Source: Cryobacterium sp. Y29
GTDB taxonomy: Bacteria > Actinomycetota > Actinomycetes > Actinomycetales > Microbacteriaceae
Direction of reading: 5' to 3'
Assembly (NCBI RefSeq): GCF_002929825.1
Contig: NZ_PJJN01000036.1
Coordinates: 310,001-374,000 of the forward strand
Length of the DNA stretch: 64,000 bases
Below are positions 47,437 through 57,723 of this stretch, piece by piece; the stretch's first letter is position 1, and every line of letters begins with the position of its first letter. A program made the translations under genes and the position numbers. The notes under the pieces are model-generated. The model was not told the origin of the DNA. It searched no databases and saw nothing but the letters and a program-made list of their open reading frames with translations.

Positions 47437-48585
47437 CTATTTGACGCGCTTATAGAACGGAAGCGAGGTAACAGTGGCGGGAAGGCGGGTGCCACGCACG
47501 TCGACGTACACCTCGGTACCGAGGCGGGCGAGGTCGGGGGTGACGTAGGCCATGGCGATCGGGTAGCCGAGGGTCGGTGAGAGAGCGCCACTCGTGATGA
47601 CGCCGTCGGAAGTCTCGGCGTCGAGGCTGCGGAAAATCTCGTAGTCGGCGCGCCCGGCACGCTTGCCGGCGGCAATGAGACCCACCAAAACGGATGCCCC
47701 CACCTCCGGCCCTCTTTCAATCGCGCCGCGGCCGACGAAGTCGTTCTCCTTGCCCAGGCTGACCACCCGGCCAAGGCCCGCCTGCGCCGGGAAGGTGTTC
47801 AGGGTGAGCTCGTGACCGTAGAGCGGCATGCCGGCTTCGAGCCGGAGGGTGTCGCGACTGGCCAGACCGGCCGGAACGAGCTTTTTATCGGCGCCGGCGC
47901 TCATGAGTGCATCCCACAGCTCTCGGGCTCGCGCGGCCTCGAGGTAGAGCTCGAAGCCGTCTTCACCGGTGTAGCCGGTGCGGGCCACCAGAAGTGGTTG
48001 ACCGAGGAAGGATGCATCCGTGATGCGGTAATACTTCATGAAGTGCAGGTCGGTGCCGAGGTCGGTGACGCCCTCGGTGGCGTCAAGAATGGCGAGGGCG
48101 TTGGGGCCCTGAACGGCGATGAGGGCATAATCGTCGCTCTGGTCGACGACGCTCACGGCGAAGCCGTCGGCACGGGCGCGCAGCGCATCGAAAGCGGCGA
48201 ACCGATTGCCGGCGTTGGCGACGATGAGAAACCTGGTGTCGCCGAGGCGGTAGACGACGAGGTCGTCGATGATGCCGCCGTTCTCAGCGAGGAGCAGGCT
48301 GTACTTGGCCTGCCACAGCTCGATGACCGAGAGTTTGCCGGCGAGCGCATAGTCGAGGTAGGCGGCGGCATCCGGGCCCTCGACCAGAATCTCGGCCATA
48401 TGAGACAGGTCGAACAGGCCGGCTTCGGTGCGCACGGCGTGGTGCTCGGCGAGATCACTCGAGTAGCGCACCGGCATCTGCCAGCCGGCGAAATCGGTGA
48501 AGCTCGCACCGGCGTCGACGTGTGCCTGGTGCAGCGGCGAGAACCGCTCGGTGCTGGCGAGGGTGCTGGAATCGGCCGAGGTCAT
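47437..48585 (-). CDS. gcvT: Aminomethyltransferase, glycine cleavage T protein
   Basis: A 382-aa protein from ATG 48585, with GGAGA upstream; the longer frame upstream is the riboswitch RNA, not protein. Motifs are FDLSHMAEI, RTGYTGEDGFELYL (folate-domain signature) and AGLASRDTLRLEAGMPLYGHEL. It releases ammonia and transfers the methylene group to tetrahydrofolate. It is the first gene of gcvTHP, directly behind a tandem glycine riboswitch. Confidence 0.94.
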   Translation of the reverse strand: MTSADSSTLASTERFSPLHQAHVDAGASFTDFAGWQMPVRYSSDLAEHHAVRTEAGLFDLSHMAEILVEGPDAAAYLDYALAGKLSVIELWQAKYSLLLAENGGIIDDLVVYRLGDTRFLIVANAGNRFAAFDALRARADGFAVSVVDQSDDYALIAVQGPNALAILDATEGVTDLGTDLHFMKYYRITDASFLGQPLLVARTGYTGEDGFELYLEAARARELWDALMSAGADKKLVPAGLASRDTLRLEAGMPLYGHELTLNTFPAQAGLGRVVSLGKENDFVGRGAIERGPEVGASVLVGLIAAGKRAGRADYEIFRSLDAETSDGVITSGALSPTLGYPIAMAYVTPDLARLGTEVYVDVRGTRLPATVTSLPFYKRVK

Positions 48586-48654
48586 GAGTTCTCCGGGTGA
48601 CAGGGCCGAACAGGCGCGGCCGCATGTGTGCGAGGCTCGGTTGAGCCTCGTGGG

Positions 48655-48864
48655 AACTCCCCCTCTGTCGCTCGTGCCTGAGAGCTTCACCAGCGCGGAC
48701 GCACTGACTTTCACCGTGGGCGAGATTGTGAAACGCGCAGAGCGCGTTCAATCTACTTTTCAGAGTGGCCAGTTCGATGCGGTACGAGTACCTGAGAGAT
48801 TGTCGGGGAGGATTGCTCCTTCGGTGTTCGCACGCGTTCGCGCCGAACTCTCCCGCATCGTCCA
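48655..48864 (-). promoter_or_regulatory. Tandem glycine riboswitch in the gcvT leader
   Basis: Read on the minus strand, aptamer 1 has GATGCGGGAGAG, CCGAAGGAGCAA, CAATCTCTCAGG and CCACTCTGAAAAG. After a short linker, aptamer 2 has GGTGAAAG, GGTGAAGCTCTCAGGCAC and GACAGAGGGGGAG. These match the conserved core strings of actinobacterial tandem gcvT glycine riboswitches. The element ends about 70 bp before the gcvT ATG. Glycine binding normally turns on expression of the cleavage operon. Confidence 0.93.
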
Positions 48865-48899
48865 TATGACCCGATGTTTAGTTGTGACTTGGTGCCAGC

Positions 48900-49514
48900 C
48901 TAGCCCCACACCCCGCTGCTGCCACGCCGATGACTGTCGACGAGGTGGGTATCGATGATGCCGATCGCTTCCATGAGAGCGAACATCGTGGTCGGTCCAA
49001 CGAAGACGAAGCCGACCTTCTTGAGTGCTTTCGAGAGTGCGGCGGATGCGTCGGAGCGGGTGGGCACGTCGGACTGCGTCAACGGCGCTGGCGTGGCATC
49101 GGGTTGGAACGACCAGACAAAATCCACCAGGCCACCGCTTTCGCGAAGGGCGACCGTGGCCCGCGCGTTCGTAATAGTGGCGTGAATCTTGAGGCGGTTA
49201 CGTACGATTTTCTCGTCGTTCAGCAGCCGAGTAACGTCATTTTCGTCGAAGGCGGCGACCCGCTCGGGGTCGAAGTCGGCGAATGCTGCTCGAAACCCGG
49301 GGCGCTTGCGCAGAATGATCGCCCAGGACAACCCGGATTGAAACGCCTCGAGGCTGATGCGTTCGTACAGCCCGTGCTCGTCGCGCACGGGCACGCCCCA
49401 CTCCGTGTCGTAGTAATCGCGCAACATCGGGTCGACCGAGGCCCAGGCGGGGCGGGCGAGCCCGTCGGGGCCGACGATCGCCCCGGGGGCTGGTAATTGT
49501 TCCATACGAACCAT
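48900..49514 (-). CDS. tag: DNA-3-methyladenine glycosylase I
   Basis: About 204 aa from ATG 49514 (ATG 49505 is also possible). YYDTEWGVPVRDEHGLYERISLEAFQSGLSW is the TagI signature with the catalytic-region Glu, and SKALKKVGFVFVGPTTMFALMEAIGIIDTH completes the helix-hairpin-helix-like fold. It excises 3-methyladenine from alkylated DNA. The two zinc-binding cysteines of E. coli Tag are missing: Pro-Ala-Trp at the N-terminus, and HLVDS in place of HLxxC at the C-terminus. Confidence 0.9.
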   Translation of the reverse strand: MVRMEQLPAPGAIVGPDGLARPAWASVDPMLRDYYDTEWGVPVRDEHGLYERISLEAFQSGLSWAIILRKRPGFRAAFADFDPERVAAFDENDVTRLLNDEKIVRNRLKIHATITNARATVALRESGGLVDFVWSFQPDATPAPLTQSDVPTRSDASAALSKALKKVGFVFVGPTTMFALMEAIGIIDTHLVDSHRRGSSGVWG

Positions 49515-49565
49515 TAGACACCGGCCCCACAGACGGCCGTCGCCAAGCAGCGCGTGTGGGGCCAT

Positions 49566-50168
49566 TCACCAGGACAAAGACTCGGCAGCAGCCTCGGTCA
49601 GCTCGATGATGTTGTCCAGCAGTGCCGACATCGTGTCGGAGCGCAGGAGCGCGATCTGGTCGAGCGGTCCAACCGGGGCGATCGCGGCGAGCTGCCAGGC
49701 AGCGGCGGTCGGATCGTGCGAGAGCGCCACATCGGGCGACCACTCCTGGTCGGAGAACTCGCTCGCGAGCGACAGGGTGCGGCGCACGATCTGTTCGGCC
49801 TGTTCCCGGCGCGGCTGCAGCGCATCGTCCCAGGTCAAGTCGGGCACCGCGCGAATGGTGGCGAGCGGATGCGGGTCCTCCGGCATCCACTCGGTCACCT
49901 CGATTCTGCGCTCGCCCTGAACGACCAGCTCCAGGTAGCCCTCTGGTGCTTCGAGCTGGGTGACCCGGGCGACGGTGCCGATGCTGAAACGACGTTCGCC
50001 GCCGCCGACTTCCTGCCCGCGTTCGATCAGCACGATGCCGAACTCGGCCGGCTCGGAATCGAGCACCCGGGCCAGCATGACGAGGTAGCGTTCCTCGAAC
50101 ACACGCAGTTGCAGCGGCATGTAGGGAAACAGCACGGATCCCAGGGGAAACATCGGCAGGGTCGTCAT
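49566..50168 (-). CDS. Lon N-terminal (LON substrate-binding) domain protein
   Basis: A 200-aa protein from ATG 50168; ATG 50195 would add nine residues. MFPLGSVLFPYMPLQLRVFEERYLVML is the LON/PUA-like N-terminal signature. There is no ATPase or protease domain, so it is a stand-alone substrate-binding-domain protein of unknown role, common in actinobacteria. It is divergent from the HTH gene by 125 bp. Confidence 0.87.
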   Translation of the reverse strand: MTTLPMFPLGSVLFPYMPLQLRVFEERYLVMLARVLDSEPAEFGIVLIERGQEVGGGERRFSIGTVARVTQLEAPEGYLELVVQGERRIEVTEWMPEDPHPLATIRAVPDLTWDDALQPRREQAEQIVRRTLSLASEFSDQEWSPDVALSHDPTAAAWQLAAIAPVGPLDQIALLRSDTMSALLDNIIELTEAAAESLSW

Positions 50169-50293
50169 GCACCCAGCGAACCACGTCATCGGCATTGCGC
50201 CAAGCCCTTAGCGGGACGGATTGGAATGGGCTGCATTCGACGCGTAGCCTAGAGGGTCTACCGCGCACCAGCGCAAACGACGAAAGGCTGTTC

Positions 50294-50674
50294 GTGGACA
50301 TCACCCTGCTTGGGCACTTCGTGGCCGCCGCCGAGGCTCCCGATTTCGCCCGTGCCGCCCAGGCGCTCGGCGTCTCGCGCGACACCCTCAGCGCCTCAGT
50401 GAAGCAGGTTGAGGCCGAACTCGGCTACGCACTGTTCGATCGTTCCGCCGAGAGCACGATGCTCACCGAAATCGGGATCGCTTTTCTCGCCGACGCGCGC
50501 CTCGAGCTCGCACACGCCGCCGGCCGCGGCTCCCAGCCCGGCGCAGCCGGTGGTTCGGGCGGCGGATCGGGCGGCGGATCGGGCGGCGGCAAGGCCAAGG
50601 CCAACAAGGGCCGGGGCCGCGCACCCGCGGTGAAGGGCCAACCCAAGCTCGGCAAGAAACGCCAGTCTCGGTAG
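50294..50674 (+). CDS. Truncated LysR-type HTH protein with Gly-Ser linker and basic tail
   Basis: A 126-aa protein. GTG 50294 is chosen because GAAAGG lies 6 bp upstream. Residues 1-60 form a LysR-type winged HTH (LGHFVAAAEAPDFARAAQALGVSRDTLSASVKQVEAELG and FDRS). No effector-binding domain follows. Instead there is a linker of about 13 residues of GGSGGGSGGGSGGG type and a tail rich in Lys and Arg (KAKANKGRGRAP to KKRQSR). It may be an autonomous DNA-binding protein. It converges with the ABC-F gene. Confidence 0.7.
   Translation: MDITLLGHFVAAAEAPDFARAAQALGVSRDTLSASVKQVEAELGYALFDRSAESTMLTEIGIAFLADARLELAHAAGRGSQPGAAGGSGGGSGGGSGGGKAKANKGRGRAPAVKGQPKLGKKRQSR
50552..50590 (+). repeat. 12-bp tandem repeat encoding the Gly-Ser linker
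   Basis: Three copies of GG(A/T)TCGGGCGGC (50552-50587) plus GGC encode the GSGG-type linker of the small HTH protein. The unit keeps the reading frame. Confidence 0.75.
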
Positions 50675-50758
50675 CCCTTGCGTCCCTGGCACACGACTGC
50701 GAAGGGTGCCCCCACGCCAAGCGCGCGGTGGCCTGTAAAACGCGAGAATCGGCCGAAA

Positions 50759-52423
<1,665 letters not shown>

Positions 52424-52532
52424 TACTCCATAATCTCATTGACCGCACGGTCCCCGTACCTGCTACTCGGTAGAGTGAGCCTCGGCCGTGCAGCAGTGCC
52501 CTGCTGAGGCTATAACCAGGGGAATCGAAACG

Positions 52533-53807
52533 ATGAACGACAACAATTACGGCTCCGACCCGATGACTTTGCCGCAGGCGCCGGTGCTGCACACAGCGCT
52601 ACAGAAGCGCGTGGTGCGGGTGCTCATCGCCGGGCAGATCCTCGGAGGGATCGGCATGGGCGCGACCCTGTCCCTCGGCGCGCTGCTCGCTGCTCAGTTG
52701 TCGGGGTCGAGTGCCTGGTCGGGCATGGCCGCGACTATGAGCACCCTGGGCGCCGCGATCGTGGCCATACCCCTCGCTCGGCTGGCGCAGGCCCGCGGGC
52801 GCCGGGTGTCGCTCGCGACCGGCTCGCTCGCCGCCGGCACGGGTGCGATACTCGCCGTCACCTCGGTGTCGGTCGACAGCTTTGCCCTGCTGCTTCTCTC
52901 GCTCATGCTGCTCGGTGCCGGCTCAGCCACCAATCTTCAGGCGCGCTTCGCGGCCACTGACCTCGCCACACCGCGCTTTCGGGCCCGCGACCTGTCAATC
53001 GTGGTCTGGTCGACCACGATCGGCGCCGTACTCGGCCCGAACCTGTTCGGGCCGGGCGAAGTGCTCGGCGCAGCGCTCGGCCTGCCGGCGATGACGGGCG
53101 CTTTCGCGTTTTCCCTCGCTGCCACGGTCGCCGCCGCCTTCGTCTACGCGCTCGGGCTGCTCCCCGACCCTCTACTGACCGCGCTGGCCACGCGCACGGC
53201 GAGCGCGGGCATCCGCCGGGCTAATGGCGGTCTGTCAATTCTGCGCGGCAACGTGGCGGCCCGGTACGCCGTCATGGTCATCGCGCTCAGCCACGCCACC
53301 ATGGTGGCCTTGATGTCGATGGCTCCCGTGCACCTGCGTGACCACGGCGCCACCCTCACCGTCGTTGGGCTGACTATCAGCCTGCACGTGGCCGGAATGT
53401 ACGCCCTCTCCCCTGTCTTCGGCGCACTCGCCGACCGAGTGGGTCGTGTCCCGGTCATTCTCGGAGGACAGGCCCTGCTGCTCGTCGCCCTCACCGTCGC
53501 CTCGCTCAGCGACGGATCACAAAGCACGATGACGCTCAGCCTGATCTTTCTGGGACTGGGCTGGTCGGCATCCGTTGTGGCCGGTTCGGCGCTCGTGTCC
53601 GAAGCCGTGCAGATCGAGGAGCGCGCGTCGTTGCAGGGGTTCTCTGACCTCGCCATGAACGCGGCTGGCGCGCTCGGCGGCGCGCTCGCCGGTGCGATTT
53701 TGGCGCTGGCCGGCTACTCCGGGCTCGGCATCGCTGCCATGCCCCTGGTTGCGATTGTGGTGTTCTGGTCCATCGGTCGGCTGCGCATAGCGACTACGAG
53801 TCGGTGA
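52533..53807 (+). CDS. Major facilitator superfamily transporter
   Basis: A 424-aa protein from ATG 52533, with AGGGGA upstream, and 12 predicted membrane helices. The loop RLAQARGRRVSLATG between helices 2 and 3, and GALADRVGRVPVILGG in the second half, are the MFS motif-A repeats. Substrate unknown; drug/H+ antiporter-like. Its 3' end overlaps the convergent regulator gene by 14 bp. Confidence 0.88.
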   Translation: MNDNNYGSDPMTLPQAPVLHTALQKRVVRVLIAGQILGGIGMGATLSLGALLAAQLSGSSAWSGMAATMSTLGAAIVAIPLARLAQARGRRVSLATGSLAAGTGAILAVTSVSVDSFALLLLSLMLLGAGSATNLQARFAATDLATPRFRARDLSIVVWSTTIGAVLGPNLFGPGEVLGAALGLPAMTGAFAFSLAATVAAAFVYALGLLPDPLLTALATRTASAGIRRANGGLSILRGNVAARYAVMVIALSHATMVALMSMAPVHLRDHGATLTVVGLTISLHVAGMYALSPVFGALADRVGRVPVILGGQALLLVALTVASLSDGSQSTMTLSLIFLGLGWSASVVAGSALVSEAVQIEERASLQGFSDLAMNAAGALGGALAGAILALAGYSGLGIAAMPLVAIVVFWSIGRLRIATTSR

Positions 53808-55653
53808 CCGTGATGCCGAAGCTTTTCAATTTGCGGTAAAGCGACGACCGAGCGATTCCCAGGGACTCCGCCGCGCGCATCCGGTTGCCTTCGGCTTTGT
53901 GCAGCGCGCCGACAATGAGGTCGCGCTCCCCTGCTTCCAGCGCCGTCAGCAGCCGGGGCGCAACGCCGTGGCAGTAGGCGGGCAGGTCTTCCGCCTGGAT
54001 GGCACCAACCGGGCGCGTGAGCAGGGCGATATCGAGCGCTTCTTCGAGCTGCCGAATGTTGCCCGGCCAGGGGTAGCGGGAAATCACCCGCATAGCGCCG
54101 GCGCTGACGGTGGCGGGGCGCAATCCGGCTCGTCGGGCGAGGACCTGGGTGACGATGTCGGGCAGGTCGTCGATGCGATGCCGCAGGGGCGCCACGGTGA
54201 CGGAGGTTTCAAAATGGTGCAGCAGGCTCGTATACGCGCGATTGACGGCGAGATCGGCCTGGAGATCGGGTTGCGACACGGTCACGGCGATGCCGGCAGA
54301 GTCGGCGCGAGTCTCCCGGGCGACGAGAAATGCCTCTACTTCTTCGGTGACCGCCGTACTCAACCGATCGAAATTGCGAAAAATGTACAGCGTGGGCGGA
54401 ACCCCGACGCTGACCAGGTCGTTCTCCAACAGGGATTGCAGACCGTTCTCGTTGAGCGCTTCAGCGCCGAACACGACACTGCGACCCAGCGGAACGATCT
54501 GGCGATAGAGTTCGGCGAGGAGCGAAACCTTACCGCCGCCGGCCTCCCCCCACACGAGCAGGGCCGCCCCAGCAGTCAGCGCGGTGACCAGGCTGCTCGA
54601 GGCGCGTTTGCCGAGCAGGGATGACACATCGTGGACGATGGCCGCTGCCGCTGCAGAGCTCCGCTCGGGTTCACGCACCCGCCGCCCGCGCCCTTGTGAC
54701 AGGGTCAGACCTGACTCCCGGACCGGGAGGCGTGCCCGTTCGGACTTGATCTCGACGACCACGACGATACCAACGATGTCGGAGCCGACGACGACGCGCT
54801 TGCCCCGAATCTGCACGATCTTGCCCGATGACAGTTCGATCTCATCGACCGGCTGCCCCGGTGAGATCATCAGGTAGCGGGCGTGTTGGTGGATGGTCCA
54901 CTGTTCATCGGGAGAGAACTGGCTCTGCGCAACAGTGTTGCCCATCACGACGGTACCGCCGATCGCCATGACCGCGCCGCGGGTGCGAGAATCCACCCGC
55001 ACATACGCGTCAAACAGAGCCTGTTGCCGCTGGCTGCGGTCGATGAGCAGGTTGCGCTCTATTTCATGGGCGGCCGACTGCACCAGGGAATGCATGAGGG
55101 GGCTGGCATCCTCGCTCAGGCAGCTAATGTCGAGCACCCCCTCTACCCGGCCGGTGAGCGGGTCACGAATGGGGCTCCCTGCGCACGCGAAGGGCTGCAG
55201 GTGCTCCAAAAAATGTTCGGGTCCCACGATATACAGCGACTGGCCCGACTCGAGTACAGTGCCGATGCCGTTGGTTCCCACGTTTGTTTCGGCATAGTTG
55301 AAGCCCGGCGCGAGCGACACCTCGTCAAGCAGGGTTCCGATCGTCGTGTCGGTTTCGGAGCGACTGAGAATGCGCGCCTTGTAGTCGGTCAGAACGATCG
55401 ACAGCGGCATCTGGGCCATCTCGTCGCTCAGTCGGGCAATGACCGGTTCGGAGCACCGCATCAGCCGACCGGTGAGATCCAGATCGCTGTGAAAAACCGC
55501 CTGCGACGACACGGCATCGACGCCGGCTAAAAAGGATCGCTGCCAGGAAGCCGCCACTAATCCGGGAACCGATTGGGTTTCGGCGTGGCCGAAGCGAAGA
55601 AAATCGGCGCGAGCGGCGGCAATCCTGCTTCGCCGTTCGGCAACTCTGTGCAT
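53794..55653 (-). CDS. AcoR-like GAF / AAA / Fis-HTH transcriptional regulator without GAFTGA
   Basis: A 619-aa protein from ATG 55653, with AAGGGAG upstream. The N-terminus (HAETQSVPGLVAASWQRS) and a GAF-type sensor (SLAPGFNYAETNVGTNGIGTVLE, HFLEHLQPFACAGSPIRDP) are those of AcoR-type regulators. The AAA domain has a weakened Walker A (GEAGGGKVS) and no GAFTGA loop; a WPGNIRQLEEAL segment and C-terminal Fis-type HTH (NRMRAAESLGIARSSLYRKLKSFGI) follow. It is therefore unlikely to drive sigma-54 promoters, which fits actinobacteria. It is divergent from the carboxylase-like operon and probably controls it in response to a ligand. Confidence 0.86.
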   Translation of the reverse strand: MHRVAERRSRIAAARADFLRFGHAETQSVPGLVAASWQRSFLAGVDAVSSQAVFHSDLDLTGRLMRCSEPVIARLSDEMAQMPLSIVLTDYKARILSRSETDTTIGTLLDEVSLAPGFNYAETNVGTNGIGTVLESGQSLYIVGPEHFLEHLQPFACAGSPIRDPLTGRVEGVLDISCLSEDASPLMHSLVQSAAHEIERNLLIDRSQRQQALFDAYVRVDSRTRGAVMAIGGTVVMGNTVAQSQFSPDEQWTIHQHARYLMISPGQPVDEIELSSGKIVQIRGKRVVVGSDIVGIVVVVEIKSERARLPVRESGLTLSQGRGRRVREPERSSAAAAAIVHDVSSLLGKRASSSLVTALTAGAALLVWGEAGGGKVSLLAELYRQIVPLGRSVVFGAEALNENGLQSLLENDLVSVGVPPTLYIFRNFDRLSTAVTEEVEAFLVARETRADSAGIAVTVSQPDLQADLAVNRAYTSLLHHFETSVTVAPLRHRIDDLPDIVTQVLARRAGLRPATVSAGAMRVISRYPWPGNIRQLEEALDIALLTRPVGAIQAEDLPAYCHGVAPRLLTALEAGERDLIVGALHKAEGNRMRAAESLGIARSSLYRKLKSFGITVTDS

Positions 55654-55714
55654 ATCTACTCCCTTGTGGACTCTGCAAGCATGCCCCCTGCGACCGGGGA
55701 ACGCCAGCCGCACG

Positions 55715-55733
55715 GTGTCCCAATGTGGGACAC
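55715..55733. promoter_or_regulatory. Palindromic operator candidate between regulator and carboxylase-like operon
   Basis: GTGTCCCA-ATG-TGGGACAC is a perfect 8-3-8 inverted repeat in the 167-bp divergent interval, 88 bp from the first operon ATG and 62 bp from the regulator ATG. It is the most likely binding site for the Fis-type HTH of the divergent regulator. Confidence 0.65.
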
Positions 55734-55820
55734 GCCACCGCGGGAACGCGGGGTCATTCTTACGGGAGCGGTTTCCTCGGGAACCTCGGTCACTCACAAC
55801 TGCAACGCAAAGGAGCGCTC

Positions 55821-57677
55821 ATGGAACGTTTGATCAACATTGACAATGGTGGAACCCTCACCGACATTGTCGTCGCCAGCGGCACGGATTTCACGTTCAC
55901 CAAGACCCTCACCACCCCGGTCGACCTGTCCCAGTGTCTCTTCGACGCCATGACGAAGGCGTCAGCGCAGATCTATGGTGACGCCAACCTTGCCGGTCTG
56001 CTGCACTCGACCCAGCACATCCGCTATTCATCGACGCAGGGCACCAACGCGCTCGTGCAACGCAAGGGCCCGCTGATCGGCCTGATCACCGACGATCCCG
56101 CTCTGCCAGACTCGCTCGGCAACTCGGAAGAGACGGCCGGGCTCTTCAACGATCTGATCGGCGCCCGCGTCGGCATCATCGCCGCCGCCGGGACCCCGGA
56201 GGACCTAGCCCAGCAGCTCGTCGCCGAAATCAACCGGCTGACCACCGCCGGGGCCGAACGTCTCGTCGTCGCCGGCCAGAGCGCCGAACGCGAGCACCTA
56301 TTCAAACGAACAATGCTAAAGAACTTTCCGCGGCACCTGCTCGGATCGGTCCCGATCCTGTTCTCCCGCGAGTTCGCCACAGACACCTCCCGGCAGCGCC
56401 AGGTCTGGTCGGGCATTCTGAACTCTTTCCTGCATCCAACGGTCGAGCGTTTTCTCTACAGCGCCGAACACCGGCTGCGCGCCTACAAGGTCAAGAACCC
56501 GCTGTTGATCTACCGCAACGACGGCGCCTCCTCCCGCGTCGCCAAGTCGGTCGCACTCAAGACCTACTCCTCCGGACCGCGCGGCGGGCTCGAGGGTACG
56601 CGTGCCCTCGCCGAAGCCTACGGTCTCGACAACGTGCTCATGATCGATGTCGGCGGCACGACAACGGATGTCGGAGCCGTCGCCAACTCCACGATCGCCG
56701 TCGACCGGCGCGGATCGATCCAGGGCGTCGACATCTCCTACGAGATGAGCAACGTGCGTTCCACCGGAGTCGGCGGCAGCTCGATCATCGCCGTCCACGA
56801 CGGCGGGATCACCGTCGGGCCGGAAAGCGTGGGCGCAGCGCCCGGACCAGCCTGCTTCGGTTTCGGCGGCACCTCGGCCACGATCACCGACGTCAACCTG
56901 CTGCTCGGTGTGCTCGACCCTGCCACCTACCTGAACGGCGAGATGGCACTGGATGCTGAGCGGTCGCGCGCGGTCATCATCAAGACCGTCGCCGACCCGC
57001 TCGGGATCAGCCTCGAGGAGGCTCTGATTCTCATGGAAGCGAGCTATTCCAGCCACCTGGCGCGCTCCTTCGCCGACCTTGTGAGTGCAACCGGTGACAC
57101 CACGGTCGCCGCGTTCGGCGGCGGCGGACCGATGAACGCCTGCAGCGCCGCGCGCATAGCCCGCGTGCGCCAGGTACTCGTACCGCGACTCGCAGCAGTG
57201 TTCTCCGCCTACGGCATCAGCTTCTCCGACATCGCGCAGTCCTACGAAGCCAACGTCACCAGCTTCTCACCGGCCGAGATCGGTGCAGTACGCACCGCAC
57301 TGCAAGCGGATGCCGGCAAGGACATGTTTCAGGAAGGACACGACCTGAGCGAGTGCCAACTCGACTGGTCGACCCGGGTCGAAGATGGCGAAGAGATCCT
57401 CGCCCTCAAAGCCACCTTCCGACTGCCGCACCCGGAAATTGCCAGCGGAGCGCCCGCTACAGCGAGCGTCGGCGTCGCCGCCGGAACCCGACAGGTGCGC
57501 TCTACTCCCACCCAGATTGACACCGTGGCCGTCTACCACCTCGACGAGCAGAAGCCCGGTGCGACGGCAGCCGGACCGGCCATCGTCGAGGGCCCGTTCT
57601 TCACCGCGCGGGTGCCGCTCGGCTGGACTCTCACGGTTTCGACCGCCGGCGACCTGCAACTTGCCGACACGCTCTGA
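55821..57677 (+). CDS. HyuA/hydantoinase-A-like subunit, ApcA-like
   Basis: A 618-aa protein from ATG 55821, with AAAGGAGC 5 bp upstream; upstream frame extension is rejected. It has an ASKHA-type ATP-binding fold: INIDNGGTLTDIVV near the N-terminus (slightly altered DxGGT) and MIDVGGTTTDVGAV near residue 275, then SVGAAPGPACFGFGGTSATITD and FGGGGPMNAC. The family includes the ATP-hydrolysing subunits of acetone and acetophenone carboxylases. Size and first position match ApcA (about 70 kDa). In acetophenone carboxylase this class activates the ketone as a phosphoenol. Operon of five genes on one strand. Confidence 0.82.
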   Translation: MERLINIDNGGTLTDIVVASGTDFTFTKTLTTPVDLSQCLFDAMTKASAQIYGDANLAGLLHSTQHIRYSSTQGTNALVQRKGPLIGLITDDPALPDSLGNSEETAGLFNDLIGARVGIIAAAGTPEDLAQQLVAEINRLTTAGAERLVVAGQSAEREHLFKRTMLKNFPRHLLGSVPILFSREFATDTSRQRQVWSGILNSFLHPTVERFLYSAEHRLRAYKVKNPLLIYRNDGASSRVAKSVALKTYSSGPRGGLEGTRALAEAYGLDNVLMIDVGGTTTDVGAVANSTIAVDRRGSIQGVDISYEMSNVRSTGVGGSSIIAVHDGGITVGPESVGAAPGPACFGFGGTSATITDVNLLLGVLDPATYLNGEMALDAERSRAVIIKTVADPLGISLEEALILMEASYSSHLARSFADLVSATGDTTVAAFGGGGPMNACSAARIARVRQVLVPRLAAVFSAYGISFSDIAQSYEANVTSFSPAEIGAVRTALQADAGKDMFQEGHDLSECQLDWSTRVEDGEEILALKATFRLPHPEIASGAPATASVGVAAGTRQVRSTPTQIDTVAVYHLDEQKPGATAAGPAIVEGPFFTARVPLGWTLTVSTAGDLQLADTL

Positions 57678-57723
57678 CCCGATACCTCAACCCACTTTGT
57701 TTCCCAAGGAAGGTACAAACAAA

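Noticed and set aside
48586-48714. N-terminal extension of gcvT to 48714
   Set aside because: These bases are the second aptamer of the glycine riboswitch; ATG 48585 has a Shine-Dalgarno and fits the family length.
55725-57677. Longer start of the ApcA-like protein at 55725
   Set aside because: The extra 32 residues lie in the divergent promoter region; ATG 55821 has AAAGGAGC at the right distance and starts directly at the nucleotide-binding motif.
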